A stretch of DNA of 64,000 bases from Erwinia persicina NBRC 102418 (GCF_001571305.1 NZ_BCTN01000002.1:1-64000), one strand, 5' to 3'; shown: positions 8,761 to 19,117, counted from the stretch's first letter. Notes: generated by a model from the letters alone, not told the origin. Made by a program: numbers and translations.

Positions 8761-11451
8761 TTAACGTTTTACTTTACGTTCACTTTTTTTTGTTTCTGCA
8801 GCAACTACCGGCGCGGTTACCGCTTCTGCCACATTAGCGAAGGGTTCGACAAAGTCACGGCCGTAGAAGCTGTCCAGCATAATCTGTTTCAATTCCGCAA
8901 TCAGCGGATAACGCGGGTTAGCGCCGGTACACTGGTCATCAAAGGCATCGTCGGCCAGTTTATCAACCTTCGCCAGGAAGTCCGCTTCCTGCACCCCGGC
9001 TTCACGGATAGACTTAGGAATACCCAGTTCAGCTTTCATTCCGTCCAGCCATACCAGCAGTTTTTCAATTTTCTGTGCGGTACGGTCACCGGGCGCGCTG
9101 AGACGCAGGTGATCGGCAATTTCGGCGTAGCGGCGACGCGCCTGAGGGCGGTCGTACTGGCTGAAGGCCGTCTGTTTTGTCGGGTTGTCGTTCGCGTTGT
9201 AGCGGATAACGTTACAAATCAGCAGGGAGTTAGCCAGTCCGTGTGGAATATGGAACTCTGAACCCAGTTTGTGGGCCATTGAGTGACACACCCCAAGGAA
9301 GGCGTTAGCAAACGCGATACCGGCAATGGTGGCCGCGTTGTGCACACGTTCACGCGCTACCGGGTTTTTCGCCCCCTCGTTGTAACTGGCAGGCAGGTTT
9401 TCCTGCAGCAGTTTCAGAGCCTGCAGAGCCTGTCCGTCTGAATACTCATTCGCCAGCACGGAGACATAGGCTTCCAGCGCATGGGTAACCGCATCCAGCC
9501 CGCCAAAGGCGCACAGAGATTTAGGCATATCCATCACCAGGTTAGCATCCACAATGGCCATGTCCGGGGTCAGGGCATAGTCTGCCAGCGGATATTTCTG
9601 ACCGGTCGCATCATCAGTCACTACCGCAAACGGGGTGACTTCTGAACCCGTGCCCGACGTCGTGGTCACTGCGATCATTTTGGCTTTCACGCCCATTTTC
9701 GGGAACTTGTAGATGCGTTTACGGATATCCATAAAGCGCAGCGCCAGCTCTTCGAAGTGGGTTTCAGGATGTTCATACATCACCCACATAATTTTCGCTG
9801 CATCCATTGGTGACCCGCCGCCCAGGGCGATAATCACGTCAGGCTTGAAGGAGTGCATCTGTTCGGCACCCTTGCGGACGATACTCAGTGTCGGGTCAGC
9901 TTCCACTTCAAAGAACACTTCAGTTTCTACACCACGCGCTTTCAGCACGTTAACGATTTGGTCAGCATAGCCGTTGTTAAACAGGAAACGGTCAGTCACG
10001 ATAAAGGCGCGTTTGGCCCCGTCTGTTGCCACCTCGTCAAGCGCGATAGGCAGTGAGCCACGGCGGAAGTAAATAGACTTAGGAAGTTTGTGCCACAACA
10101 TATTCTCTGCTCGCTTGGCCACGGTTTTCGTGTTGATCAGATGTTTAGGACCCACGTTCTCAGAAATTGAGTTACCGCCCCATGAGCCACAGCCCAGTGT
10201 CAGGGAAGGGGCGAGTTTAAAGTTATACAGGTCACCGATGCCGCCCTGCGAAGCCGGGGTATTGATCAGGATGCGTGCTGTCTTCATCTTGTCGCCAAAC
10301 AGATTGACGCGTTCACGCTGGTTGTCCTGGTCAGTGTACAGGCAGGAGGTGTGACCGATACCGCCCATGGCCACCAGTTTTTCCGCCTTGCTGACGGCGT
10401 CATTGAAGTCTTTCGCACGGTACATAGCGAGGGTCGGAGACAATTTTTCATGAGCGAAAGGTTCTGACTCATCGACCAGCTTCACTTCGCCAATCAGAAT
10501 TTTGGTGTTACCCGGCACGCTGATGCCCGCCATTTCGGCAATTTTTACCGCCGGCTGTCCGACAATCGCGGCATTGAGCGCGCCATTTTTCAGGATGATA
10601 TCCTGAACCGCTTTCAGCTCCTGCCCCTGCAGCATGTAACCGCCGTGGCTGGCAAAACGTTCACGGACGGCGTCATAAGCGCTGTCAACGACAATCACTG
10701 ACTGTTCAGAGGCGCAGATAACGCCGTTATCAAAGGTTTTTGACATCAGGATGGAAGCCACCGCGCGTTTAATATCGGCAGTCTCATCAATCACCACCGG
10801 GGTGTTACCCGCCCCGACGCCGATTGCGGGTTTACCTGAGCTGTAAGCGGCTTTGACCATACCCGGGCCGCCGGTGGCCAGAATCAGGTTAATATCCGGG
10901 TGATGCATCAACTGGTTGGACAGCTCAACGGAAGGAACATCGATCCAGCCAATGATATCTTTGGGGGCACCGGCAGCAATGGCGGCCTGCAGAACGATAT
11001 CGGCAGCTTTGTTAGTGGCATTTTTCGCGCGGGGATGGGGCGAGAAGATAATCCCGTTACGCGTCTTAAGGCTGATCAGGGCTTTGAAGATAGCGGTAGA
11101 AGTGGGGTTAGTGGTCGGTACAATTCCGCAGATGAGGCCGATAGGCTCTGCGATAGTGATCGTGCCGAAGGTATCATCAGTGGCGAGGATACCGCAGGTT
11201 TTTTCGTCTTTATAAGCGTTATAAATATATTCGGAGGCGAAGTGGTTTTTGATGACTTTGTCTTCGACAATACCCATACCGGACTCAGCGACGGCCATTT
11301 TGGCCAGAGGAATACGGGCATCGGCGGCTGCCAGAGCGGCGGCACGGAAGATTTTGTCTACCTGTTCCTGACTGAAGTTAGCGAATTCACGCTGGGCTTG
11401 TTTAACACGTTCAACAAGGGCATTTAGTTCAGTGATATTAGTAACGGCCAT
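8761..11451 (-). CDS. adhE: Bifunctional acetaldehyde-CoA / alcohol dehydrogenase
   Basis: AdhE reduces acetyl-CoA to acetaldehyde and then ethanol, regenerating two NAD+ during fermentation; it assembles into spirosomes. The N-terminal aldehyde dehydrogenase domain (about 1-440) has the catalytic Cys246 in GVICASEQS. The C-terminal iron-dependent alcohol dehydrogenase domain has the NAD-binding GGGSPMD and the iron-ligand region GVCHSMAHKLGSEFHIPHG. At 896 residues it is 5 longer than the E. coli enzyme, with extra residues in the Lys/Arg-rich tail. A ribosome site AGGAGAG precedes the ATG. The upstream 480 bp has an FNR-like palindrome, in keeping with anaerobic expression. Confidence 0.98.
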   Translation of the reverse strand: MAVTNITELNALVERVKQAQREFANFSQEQVDKIFRAAALAAADARIPLAKMAVAESGMGIVEDKVIKNHFASEYIYNAYKDEKTCGILATDDTFGTITIAEPIGLICGIVPTTNPTSTAIFKALISLKTRNGIIFSPHPRAKNATNKAADIVLQAAIAAGAPKDIIGWIDVPSVELSNQLMHHPDINLILATGGPGMVKAAYSSGKPAIGVGAGNTPVVIDETADIKRAVASILMSKTFDNGVICASEQSVIVVDSAYDAVRERFASHGGYMLQGQELKAVQDIILKNGALNAAIVGQPAVKIAEMAGISVPGNTKILIGEVKLVDESEPFAHEKLSPTLAMYRAKDFNDAVSKAEKLVAMGGIGHTSCLYTDQDNQRERVNLFGDKMKTARILINTPASQGGIGDLYNFKLAPSLTLGCGSWGGNSISENVGPKHLINTKTVAKRAENMLWHKLPKSIYFRRGSLPIALDEVATDGAKRAFIVTDRFLFNNGYADQIVNVLKARGVETEVFFEVEADPTLSIVRKGAEQMHSFKPDVIIALGGGSPMDAAKIMWVMYEHPETHFEELALRFMDIRKRIYKFPKMGVKAKMIAVTTTSGTGSEVTPFAVVTDDATGQKYPLADYALTPDMAIVDANLVMDMPKSLCAFGGLDAVTHALEAYVSVLANEYSDGQALQALKLLQENLPASYNEGAKNPVARERVHNAATIAGIAFANAFLGVCHSMAHKLGSEFHIPHGLANSLLICNVIRYNANDNPTKQTAFSQYDRPQARRRYAEIADHLRLSAPGDRTAQKIEKLLVWLDGMKAELGIPKSIREAGVQEADFLAKVDKLADDAFDDQCTGANPRYPLIAELKQIMLDSFYGRDFVEPFANVAEAVTAPVVAAETKKSERKVKR

Positions 11452-11930
11452 GAGGCTCTCCTGAAAGTTAAACTCTATTAGTAAACAAGTCAGAACTAGA
11501 AATTATAGTCATCCTGCCTGTCACTGCCCGCTAAGGGTTTGTCAGAAGACTAAAAACATTCTAATAGGTTTACTAAAAGAGTCTGCCACAGCGCCCGGCT
11601 ACGGCTCCCTTTAGGTACTTTATCAACTCCTTTTGATGTCACTGAGCATAGCGGTTGTCCTGGGGTGAAAAGATGATTTGGATCATTAATTATGCAAGCT
11701 GATACCTTTCAGCCTGGCGAAAAATCTGACATGTGACCGGTAATTTCCACTGGCCGAGGGCATTACACCCTTTGCCTTTTCATTATGCTGAATTTTGATA
11801 TGTTTTTAGTGAAAAAATCTGGGTATAAGCCATTAATATAGGGTGATATTCCATGCCTGAAGGGATAGTCAACCTGGCGGATTTCCATTACATTAGCCGC
11901 CATGAATCCGTCCCCCTACAGGAGCGCAGT
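11452..11930. promoter_or_regulatory. adhE / ychE divergent regulatory region
   Basis: No gene is visible here. ATGATTTGGATCAT at 11673-11686 is a perfect palindrome with the FNR core TGAT-N4-ATCA; the outer pair is A/T instead of the T/A of the FNR consensus. TTAGTAAAC (11478-11486) and GTTTACTAA (11568-11576) form a second, widely spaced inverted repeat upstream of adhE. In E. coli adhE is driven from distant upstream promoters with a long leader, and the spacing here allows the same. Confidence 0.5.
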
Positions 11931-12578
11931 GTGAATCCTGCATTATTAGATCTTTCAGGCTATATCAAGTTTTTTGTGGGCCTGTTTGCTCTGGTCAACC
12001 CCATCGGGATTATCCCGGTATTTATCAGTATGACCAGTTATCAGGTCCCGGCGGCAAGGAATAAAACGAATCTGACCGCCAACCTGTCGGTGGCGATCAT
12101 CCTTTGGACCGCGCTATTCCTGGGCGACGGTATTCTGCATATTTTTGGTATCTCCATTGACTCTTTCCGAATTGCCGGCGGTATTCTGGTTGTGACCATA
12201 GCCATGTCGATGATCAGCGGGAAGCTGGGGGAAGATAAGCAGAATAAGCAGGAAAAATCAGAGAGTGCCATTCGGGAAAGTATTGGCGTTGTACCGCTGG
12301 CGCTGCCGCTGATGGCCGGACCGGGTGCAATCAGCTCAACGATTGTGTGGAGCACGCGCTATCACAGCTGGCAAAACCTGCTTGGTTTTACCGTGGCGAT
12401 AGCCCTCTTTGCGTTTTGCTGCTGGTTGCTGTTCCGTGCAGCCCCCCTGATGGTGAGAGTGTTAGGCCAGACCGGAATCAACGTGGTGACCCGTATCATG
12501 GGCTTATTATTGATGGCCCTGGGAATTGAATTTGTTGTCACCGGCATCAGAGCTCTCTTTCCCGGGTTAACACATTAA
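11931..12578 (+). CDS. ychE: MarC family inner-membrane protein YchE
   Basis: This is a MarC/SNARE-associated type multi-pass membrane protein with about six hydrophobic segments and the family motifs FVGLFALVNPIGIIPVF and PLALPLMAGPGAIS. The family was once linked to multiple antibiotic resistance, but that was withdrawn, and the function is unknown. The frame is open from 11853, but I chose GTG at 11931. AGGAG lies six bases upstream, and this gives 215 residues, the same as E. coli YchE. The N-terminal residues encoded upstream are polar and unlike the family. Divergent from adhE. Confidence 0.93.
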   Translation: MNPALLDLSGYIKFFVGLFALVNPIGIIPVFISMTSYQVPAARNKTNLTANLSVAIILWTALFLGDGILHIFGISIDSFRIAGGILVVTIAMSMISGKLGEDKQNKQEKSESAIRESIGVVPLALPLMAGPGAISSTIVWSTRYHSWQNLLGFTVAIALFAFCCWLLFRAAPLMVRVLGQTGINVVTRIMGLLLMALGIEFVVTGIRALFPGLTH

Positions 12579-12583
12579 CCCGG
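12562..12583 (+). terminator. Stem-loop overlapping the ychE stop codon
   Basis: CCGGGTTAA-CACA-TTAACCCGG gives a 9-bp stem. It spans the ychE stop and is followed by TTTAAATTC. It precedes the stronger terminator at 12608. Confidence 0.5.
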
Positions 12584-12607
12584 TTTAAATTCTGCAATGG
12601 GTCAGCT

Positions 12608-12634
12608 AAAGCGCATTTAATGCGCTTTTTTTTT
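12608..12634 (+). terminator. Intrinsic terminator of ychE
   Basis: AAAGCGCA-TTTAA-TGCGCTTT is followed by an uninterrupted T-run: a canonical terminator. Confidence 0.9.
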
Positions 12635-13390
12635 CGCACCCCTCGCTTCATTGCACTATTTAAGTGCAAATTACGCATTGTGCGTTCTTTTTTGGTGCAT
12701 TAATTCATTTCGCTTACTTCACCGCCGCCATTATTAATGTAATTACTGCAAACGAAAAATAAATCCATTCGTTTGTAGTGGGTGTGATTTTTTTAACATT
12801 ACAACGTAGCGTGTATTTGCTAATTAGCTAGTTTTATATGCTGCTAATCTTGCAAATATTAGTGTTGTGATGACTATTCTTCGTTTTCAGACGATATTTG
12901 CTTAAAATTCAGGCGAAAAATTGTTTTTTTTCGATCCTTTTATCGTTAAATATCCTTTTTATGCTTATTTTTCATAATCTTAACTGTTATTTTTCAATAA
13001 TAAATAACACTTTTCCCCTGCTTTTTATCATGATAAAAGAGAAATGGTTAACATTTTTGCTATTTAGCTTTAGCGGAAATGAGCCCCTTCTGATAATTTT
13101 TTAGTGGCCTTGATAAAAAGTGGCACTGGAAATGCAATCCACAAGGGCCGTGACCAGTGATGATCGACATCATCCTGCGTCAGCACAGATAATCCTTATC
13201 TGATCCGACACGACAGCGTGCGGCATGGCCGGGCGCTGGAAGGTGATAGCAGGCAGTTCTCAGCAGTTATGAGTATAAAAAAACAAACCGGACGGCCTCG
13301 TTCCGCCGTCCGGTGAAGTTTTCCCTAAAAATGGGGTAACCACGGTGCCCGGCACACGTCGGTATTAATAAAAACAGGAGTAGGTAAAAA
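12635..13390 (+). promoter_or_regulatory. oppA upstream and leader region
   Basis: This is a 750-bp region without a convincing gene. The first 450 bp are very AT-rich, the kind of DNA bound by H-NS and Lrp, both known regulators of opp in E. coli. A 10-bp stem, ACCGGACGGC (13287-13296) with GCCGTCCGGT (13305-13314), sits about 75 bp before oppA, preceded by an A/C-rich single-stranded-looking stretch at 13276-13288. In E. coli the small RNA GcvB represses oppA by pairing near such C/A-rich sequence; this site is only a candidate. I could not fix a promoter with confidence. Confidence 0.4.
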
Positions 13391-15028
13391 ATGATCAACA
13401 TCACGAAGAAAAGTCTGATCGCCGCCGGCGTGATGGCCGCACTGGGGTCAATGACAGCGCATCAGGCGCTGGCCGCTGAGGTGCCTGCGGGCGTCGAACT
13501 GGCCGCCAAACAGGAGCTGGTGAAAGGGAACGGTGCTGAACTGCAGTCGCTGGATCCCCATAAAATTGAAGGTGTACCTGAATCTAACGTGAACCGTGAC
13601 CTGCTGGAAGGCCTGGTAATCAGCGATACCAAAGGGCATCCTATTCCTGGCGTGGCCGAAAGCTGGGACAATAAAGACGGTAAGGTGTGGACCTTCCACC
13701 TGCGCAAAGATGCCAAGTGGTCAAACGGTGAGCCCGTCACTGCCCAGGACTTCGTCTACAGCTGGCAGCGCCTGTCCGATCCTAAAACGGCGTCACCCTA
13801 CGCAAGCTATCTGCAATACGGCCATCTTGAGAATATCGATGATATTATCGCCGGCAAAAAAAGCCCCGATACGCTGGGCGTGAAGGCCGTCGATGCGCAT
13901 ACACTGGAAGTCACGCTGAGTGAGCCAGTGCCGTATTTCTTCAAGCTGCTGATCCATCCTTCCATGTCCCCGGTGTATAAACCGGCTGTCGACAAATTTG
14001 GGGAAAAATGGACCCAGCCTGCCAACTGGGTAGGCAATGGCGCCTTTAAACTGTCCGAGTGGGTGGTCAACGAACGTATCGTTCTGGTGCGTAATACCGA
14101 CTACTGGGATAACAAAGACACTAAGCTGGATAAAGTAACCTTCCTGCCGATCTCGTCTGAAGTCACCGACGTCAACCGTTACCGCAGCGGCGGCAGCGAC
14201 ATGACCTATAACAACATGCCTATCGAGCTGTTCCAGAAGCTGAAAAAAGACATCCCGGGTGAGGTTCACGTTGATCCTTATCTCTGCACCTATTACTACG
14301 AAATTAATAACCAGAAGCCTCCATTCAACGACCCGCGCGTGCGCGCCGCACTGAAACTTGGCATTGATCGCGACATCATTGTCACCAAGGTGAAAGGTCA
14401 GGGCGATCTTCCGGCCTACAGCTACACTCCGCCATACACCGAAGGCATTAAACTGACCCCGCCGGAGTGGTTTGGCTGGACGCAGGAAAAACGTAATGAA
14501 GAGGCGAAAAAACTGCTGGCAGAAGCCGGTTATACGGCCGACAAACCGCTGACGTTTAGCCTGCTGTATAACACCTCCGATCTGCATAAAAAGCTGGCCA
14601 TCGCCGCCTCGTCCATCTGGAAGAAAAACCTGGGTGTGAACGTTAAGCTTGAAAACCAGGAGTGGAAAACCTTCCTTGATACCCGCCATCAGGGTAATTA
14701 TGATGTCGCCCGTGCGGGCTGGTGTGCCGACTACAACGAACCGACCACGTTCCTGGGCACCATGCAGTCCAACAGCAGTAACAACACCTCGCACTATAAG
14801 AGTGAAGCCTTCGATAAAGCGATGGATGCCGCGCTGTCCTCTCCGGATGAAGCCACTCGCGCGACACGTTATGCCGACGCTGAAAAAATCCTCGATAAGG
14901 ATTCAGTGATCGTACCGGTCTATTACTACGTCAATGCCCGTCTGGTGAAACCTTACGTTGGCGGTTATACCGGTAAAGATCCGCTGGATAACGTTTACGA
15001 TAAAAACTTGTATATCATCAAACATTAA
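13391..15028 (+). CDS. oppA: Periplasmic oligopeptide-binding protein
   Basis: OppA captures 2-5 residue peptides in the periplasm and hands them to the OppBCDF importer; it also serves murein peptide recycling. A Sec signal peptide (KK then a hydrophobic run to ALA at 26-28, cleavage near residue 28) precedes a family 5 solute-binding domain. Motifs include LEGLVISD, WTFHLRKDAKWSNGEPVTAQDFVYSW and RVRAALKLGIDRD. It has 545 residues against 543 in E. coli. AACAGGAGTAGG is the ribosome site. It is the first gene of oppABCDF and is separated from oppB by a stem-loop, which is typical for making binding protein in excess over the permease. Confidence 0.97.
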   Translation: MINITKKSLIAAGVMAALGSMTAHQALAAEVPAGVELAAKQELVKGNGAELQSLDPHKIEGVPESNVNRDLLEGLVISDTKGHPIPGVAESWDNKDGKVWTFHLRKDAKWSNGEPVTAQDFVYSWQRLSDPKTASPYASYLQYGHLENIDDIIAGKKSPDTLGVKAVDAHTLEVTLSEPVPYFFKLLIHPSMSPVYKPAVDKFGEKWTQPANWVGNGAFKLSEWVVNERIVLVRNTDYWDNKDTKLDKVTFLPISSEVTDVNRYRSGGSDMTYNNMPIELFQKLKKDIPGEVHVDPYLCTYYYEINNQKPPFNDPRVRAALKLGIDRDIIVTKVKGQGDLPAYSYTPPYTEGIKLTPPEWFGWTQEKRNEEAKKLLAEAGYTADKPLTFSLLYNTSDLHKKLAIAASSIWKKNLGVNVKLENQEWKTFLDTRHQGNYDVARAGWCADYNEPTTFLGTMQSNSSNNTSHYKSEAFDKAMDAALSSPDEATRATRYADAEKILDKDSVIVPVYYYVNARLVKPYVGGYTGKDPLDNVYDKNLYIIKH

Positions 15029-15037
15029 TGACCGGCG

Positions 15038-15072
15038 TCGGAGAGGAGAAATCCTCTCCGACAGGCCTTTTT
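15038..15072 (+). terminator. Intercistronic stem-loop / partial terminator between oppA and oppB
   Basis: TCGGAGAGGA-GAAA-TCCTCTCCGA is a 10-bp stem closed by a GAAA tetraloop, with CAGGCC and then TTTTTT. The T-run is offset by 6 bases, which suggests partial termination or protection of the oppA mRNA 3' end. Confidence 0.75.
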
Positions 15073-15111
15073 TAGAGCAGCGCTGAGGCAGTAAGCCGGG
15101 CAGGTAGGGCA

Positions 15112-16032
15112 ATGTTAAAATTTATCTTTCGTCGTTTTCTTGAAGCGATCCCGACGCTATTTATTCTGATTACCATCTCCTTCTTTATGATGCGACTGGC
15201 ACCGGGGAGTCCGTTTACCGGTGAGCGTACGCTGTCGCCAGAAGTCATGGCCAATATCGAAGCCAAATATCATTTAAATGATCCGATCCTGACACAGTAT
15301 TTCAGCTATCTGAAACAACTGGCACACGGGGATTTTGGCCCGTCATTTAAATATAAAGATTATACCGTCAATGACCTCGTGGCCGGTTCTTTCCCCGTTT
15401 CCGCGAAGTTAGGTGCGGCCGCCTTCCTGTTTGCCCTGGTACTCGGGGTGAGTGCAGGGGTTATCGCGGCACTCAAGCAGAATACCAAATGGGACTATGC
15501 GGTAATGGGGGTGGCAATGACCGGGATAGTGATACCCAGTTTTGTGGTTGCGCCACTGCTGGTACTGCTGTTCTCGATCACGCTGAAGTGGCTGCCCGGA
15601 GGCGGGTGGAACGGCGGGGCGCTGAAATTTATGATCCTGCCGATGGTGGCGCTGTCTCTGGCCTATATTGCCAGCATCGCGCGTATTACCCGTGGATCAA
15701 TGATTGAAGTGCTGCACTCCAACTTTATCCGCACCGCACGCGCCAAAGGGCTGCCGATGCACCGCATTGTACTGCGTCATGCCCTGAAGCCTGCGCTGCT
15801 GCCGGTGCTGTCCTACCTTGGGCCGGCATTTGTCGGCATCATTACCGGCTCAATGGTCATTGAAACTATTTATGGCCTGCCTGGTATTGGCCAGCTGTTT
15901 GTGAACGGTGCGCTGAACCGCGATTATTCGCTGGTGTTAAGCCTGACCATTCTGGTCGGTGCGCTGACCATCCTTTTTAATGCGATTGTGGACGTGTTGT
16001 ATGCGGTCATCGATCCGAAAATTCGTTACTGA
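15112..16032 (+). CDS. oppB: Oligopeptide ABC transporter permease OppB
   Basis: Inner-membrane permease subunit of the oligopeptide importer. The 306 residues (E. coli length) have an N-terminal membrane segment (FRRFLEAIPTLFILITISFFMM) and a periplasmic loop. A core of further helices contains the EAA-type cytoplasmic loop HSNFIRTARAKGLP, which contacts the ATPases OppD/OppF. An ATG start follows GGCAGGTAGGGC. oppC begins 14 bp downstream. Confidence 0.97.
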   Translation: MLKFIFRRFLEAIPTLFILITISFFMMRLAPGSPFTGERTLSPEVMANIEAKYHLNDPILTQYFSYLKQLAHGDFGPSFKYKDYTVNDLVAGSFPVSAKLGAAAFLFALVLGVSAGVIAALKQNTKWDYAVMGVAMTGIVIPSFVVAPLLVLLFSITLKWLPGGGWNGGALKFMILPMVALSLAYIASIARITRGSMIEVLHSNFIRTARAKGLPMHRIVLRHALKPALLPVLSYLGPAFVGIITGSMVIETIYGLPGIGQLFVNGALNRDYSLVLSLTILVGALTILFNAIVDVLYAVIDPKIRY

Positions 16033-16046
16033 TCCTGGAGCCGGGA

Positions 16047-16955
16047 ATGATGTTTGCTAAGAAAAACAGCGAAGCTCTGGATAACTTCACTGAAAAGTTA
16101 GAAATCGAAGGCCGCAGCCTGTGGCAGGACGCGCGCCGACGCTTTATCCATAACCGCGCGGCAGTCGCCAGTCTGTTTGTCCTGCTGCTGGTGGCTTTGT
16201 TTGTGATATTTGCCCCCATGCTGTCTGCATTTACTTATGACGACACTGACTGGGCAATGATGTCGGCGGCACCGGATATGACGTCGGGCCACTATATGGG
16301 GACGGACTCCTCCGGGCGCGACCTGCTGGTCCGTGTGGCGATTGGGGGGCGTATCTCCCTGATGGTCGGTATTGCCGCCGCGCTGGTGGCGGTGGTGCTG
16401 GGGACGTTGTATGGCACGCTGGCAGGCTATCTGGGGGGACGGGTTGACTCCGTGATGATGCGTCTGCTGGAGATCCTCAACTCTTTCCCGTTTATGTTCT
16501 TCGTTATCCTGTTGGTCACCTTCTTTGGCCAAAATATTCTGCTTATCTTCGTGGCTATCGGTATGGTTTCCTGGCTGGATATGGCACGTATCGTGCGTGG
16601 TCAGACTCTGAGCCTGAAGCGTAAAGAGTTTATCGAAGCGGCCGAGGTGGGGGGTGTTTCCACCCTGAATATCGTCCTGCGCCATATCGTGCCGAACGTG
16701 CTTGGGGTGGTGGTGGTGTACGCCTCGCTGCTGGTGCCGAGCATGATCCTGTTTGAATCCTTCCTCAGCTTCCTCGGACTGGGGACGCAGGAACCGTTAA
16801 GCAGTTGGGGAGCCCTGCTCAGTGACGGTGCTAATTCAATGGAGGTTTCACCCTGGCTGCTGCTGTATCCGGCTGGTTTCCTCGTGATTACCCTGTTCTG
16901 TTTCAACTTTATCGGTGATGGCCTGCGTGATGCCCTCGACCCGAAAGACCGTTAA
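16047..16955 (+). CDS. oppC: Oligopeptide ABC transporter permease OppC
   Basis: Second permease subunit, 302 residues as in E. coli. A cytoplasmic N-terminal tail is followed by a first membrane helix near residues 35-60 and a periplasmic loop. The DppC/OppC-type core carries the EAA loop [16 protein letters not shown]. It ends in [13 protein letters not shown], the standard family terminus. An alternative ATG one codon downstream (MFAKKN) is equally possible. oppD starts 11 bp after the stop with AAGGAG between them. Confidence 0.97.
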   Translation: MMFAKKNSEALDNFTEKLEIEGRSLWQDARRRFIHNRAAVASLFVLLLVALFVIFAPMLSAFTYDDTDWAMMSAAPDMTSGHYMGTDSSGRDLLVRVAIGGRISLMVGIAAALVAVVLGTLYGTLAGYLGGRVDSVMMRLLEILNSFPFMFFVILLVTFFGQNILLIFVAIGMVSWLDMARIVRGQTLSLKRKEFIEAAEVGGVSTLNIVLRHIVPNVLGVVVVYASLLVPSMILFESFLSFLGLGTQEPLSSWGALLSDGANSMEVSPWLLLYPAGFLVITLFCFNFIGDGLRDALDPKDR

Positions 16956-16966
16956 GGAGTTTCCCG

Positions 16967-17983
16967 ATGAGCGTAATTGAACTACAGCCTGCGAAGGCAA
17001 AAACCCAGGGAAGCGAACGGCTGCTGGAAGTGAAAGATTTACGGGTGACGTTTTCCACCCCTGATGGTGATGTGACGGCGGTCAATGACCTGAACTTCAG
17101 CCTCAGCGCCGGGGAAACACTCGGCATCGTCGGTGAGTCCGGCTCGGGTAAATCACAGACGGCGTTTGCCCTGATGGGGCTGCTGGCCAGCAACGGACGT
17201 ATTGGTGGTTCGGCACGTTTCAACGGCAGTGAGATCCTCAACCTGCCGGAAAAACAGCTTAACCGGCTGCGTGCAGAACAGATTGCGATGATTTTTCAGG
17301 ACCCGATGACGTCGCTTAATCCGTACATGCGGGTGGGCGAGCAGTTGATGGAAGTGTTGCAGCTGCATAAAGGCATGAGTGGGGCGCAGGCGTTTGAAGA
17401 GTCAGTGCGGATGCTTGACGCGGTAAAAATGCCGGAAGCCCGCAAGCGAATGAAGATGTTTCCCCACGAGTTCTCCGGGGGGATGCGGCAGCGCGTAATG
17501 ATCGCAATGGCCTTGCTCTGCCGCCCGAAACTGTTGATTGCCGACGAACCGACCACGGCGCTTGATGTGACGGTACAGGCGCAGATCATGACGTTGCTGA
17601 ACGAGCTGAAGCGCGAATTTAATACCGCCATTATTATGATCACCCATGATCTGGGTGTTGTCGCCGGGATCTGCGACCAGGTGATGGTGATGTACGCAGG
17701 GCGCACCATGGAATACGGTAAAGCGCGGGACGTCTTCTACCACCCCTCACATCCATATTCTATTGGCCTGCTGAATGCGGTGCCGCGTCTGGACGCTGAT
17801 GAAGGTGAAACGCTGATGACCATCCCCGGCAATCCCCCCAATCTCTCACGGCTGCCGAAAGGGTGTCCTTTCCAGCCACGATGCCCGTATGCAATGGATA
17901 TCTGTTCCAGCGCACCGCCGCTGGAGGCGTTCGGAGAAGGGCGCCTGCGAGCCTGCTTTAAGCCCGTGGAGGAACTGGTATGA
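16967..17983 (+). CDS. oppD: Oligopeptide ABC transporter ATP-binding protein OppD
   Basis: One of two ATPases that power the Opp importer. Walker A is GESGSGKS at residues 56-63, the signature is FSGGMRQRV, Walker B is [12 protein letters not shown], and the H-loop is MITHDLG. The C-terminal oligopeptide/dipeptide domain has a cysteine cluster [15 protein letters not shown]. Comparable clusters in other Opp/Dpp ATPases have been reported to bind an iron-sulfur cluster; that is an inference here. It has 338 residues against 337 in E. coli and overlaps oppF by 4 bases (ATGA), suggesting translational coupling. Confidence 0.97.
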   Translation: MSVIELQPAKAKTQGSERLLEVKDLRVTFSTPDGDVTAVNDLNFSLSAGETLGIVGESGSGKSQTAFALMGLLASNGRIGGSARFNGSEILNLPEKQLNRLRAEQIAMIFQDPMTSLNPYMRVGEQLMEVLQLHKGMSGAQAFEESVRMLDAVKMPEARKRMKMFPHEFSGGMRQRVMIAMALLCRPKLLIADEPTTALDVTVQAQIMTLLNELKREFNTAIIMITHDLGVVAGICDQVMVMYAGRTMEYGKARDVFYHPSHPYSIGLLNAVPRLDADEGETLMTIPGNPPNLSRLPKGCPFQPRCPYAMDICSSAPPLEAFGEGRLRACFKPVEELV

Positions 17984-18981
17984 CAGAGGTTGCAGAAAAG
18001 AAAGTCTTACTCGAAATTGCCGACCTCAAAGTGCATTTCGATATCAAAGACGGGCGTCAGTGGTTCTGGCAGCCGCCGAAAACCCTGAAAGCGGTTGATG
18101 GTGTCAGCCTGCGCCTGTACGAAGGGGAAACCCTGGGCGTGGTCGGTGAGTCTGGCTGTGGTAAATCGACGCTGGCACGGGCCATCATCGGTCTGGTGAA
18201 AGCGACGGATGGCCGGGTTGCCTGGCTGGGGCGTGACCTGCTGGGGCAGAGTGCAGAAGAGTGGCGCGCCGCGCGTAGCGATATCCAGATGATCTTCCAG
18301 GACCCGCTTGCCTCCCTCAATCCGCGTATGAATATCGGTGAGATCATTGCAGAGCCGCTGCGCACCTATCATCCGCAGATGCCGCGTCAGGAAGTGAAAG
18401 ACCGCGTGAAGGAGATGATGATGAAGGTGGGCCTGCTGCCTAACCTGATCAACCGCTACCCTCACGAGTTTTCCGGTGGCCAGTGTCAGCGTATCGGTAT
18501 TGCGCGTGCGCTGATCCTCGAACCCAAGCTGATTATTTGTGATGAGCCGGTGTCGGCGCTGGACGTGTCAATTCAGGCGCAGGTGGTCAATCTTTTACAG
18601 AAACTTCAGCGAGAGATGGGGTTATCGCTGATCTTTATCGCCCACGATCTGGCGGTAGTGAAACACATTTCTGACCGCGTGCTGGTGATGTATCTGGGGC
18701 ATGCCGTGGAGCTGGGCACCTATAAAGAGGTGTATCAGAATCCGCAGCATCCTTATACCCGGGCACTGATGTCGGCAGTACCGATCCCGGACCCTGACCT
18801 CGAAAAGCAGAAAGTCATACAGCTGCTTGAGGGAGAGCTCCCTTCACCGATTAACCCGCCATCGGGCTGTGTGTTCCGTACGCGCTGCCCCATTGCCGGG
18901 CCTGAGTGTGCCAAAACCCGGCCTCTGCTGGAGGGCAGCTTCCGCCACGCTGTTTCCTGTCTGAAAGTCGACCCGCTCTAA
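17980..18981 (+). CDS. oppF: Oligopeptide ABC transporter ATP-binding protein OppF
   Basis: Second ATPase of the importer, 333 residues. Walker A is GESGCGKS (56-63), the signature is [15 protein letters not shown], Walker B is [12 protein letters not shown], and the H-loop is FIAHDLAVV. The C-terminal domain again has paired cysteines ([16 protein letters not shown]). Last gene of the operon, closed by the terminator at 19009. Confidence 0.97.
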   Translation: MTEVAEKKVLLEIADLKVHFDIKDGRQWFWQPPKTLKAVDGVSLRLYEGETLGVVGESGCGKSTLARAIIGLVKATDGRVAWLGRDLLGQSAEEWRAARSDIQMIFQDPLASLNPRMNIGEIIAEPLRTYHPQMPRQEVKDRVKEMMMKVGLLPNLINRYPHEFSGGQCQRIGIARALILEPKLIICDEPVSALDVSIQAQVVNLLQKLQREMGLSLIFIAHDLAVVKHISDRVLVMYLGHAVELGTYKEVYQNPQHPYTRALMSAVPIPDPDLEKQKVIQLLEGELPSPINPPSGCVFRTRCPIAGPECAKTRPLLEGSFRHAVSCLKVDPL

Positions 18982-19008
18982 TCTCTCTATCAACGCTATC
19001 GTTATCTT

Positions 19009-19040
19009 CCCGCATTGAACATTCAATGCGGGTTTTTTTT
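19009..19040 (+). terminator. opp operon terminator
   Basis: CCCGCATTGAA and TTCAATGCGGG form an 11-bp stem with a minimal loop, followed by eight T residues. Confidence 0.92.
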
Positions 19041-19117
19041 CTGCGTCTGCATAGTGCTTGATCTTCCGGCTGTTGCCTCTTAGTAATATTCCATCGCAAA
19101 GGAGTGCCGGAGGGCAT

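Noticed and set aside
12898-13104. A 68-residue open frame in the oppA upstream region
   Set aside because: It is very rich in Phe, Leu, Ile and Asn as expected from AT-rich DNA, has no ribosome site and no recognisable family.
13793-14794. A 333-residue antisense frame inside oppA
   Set aside because: It lies entirely within the oppA coding sequence in another frame, a common result of high codon bias; no independent support.
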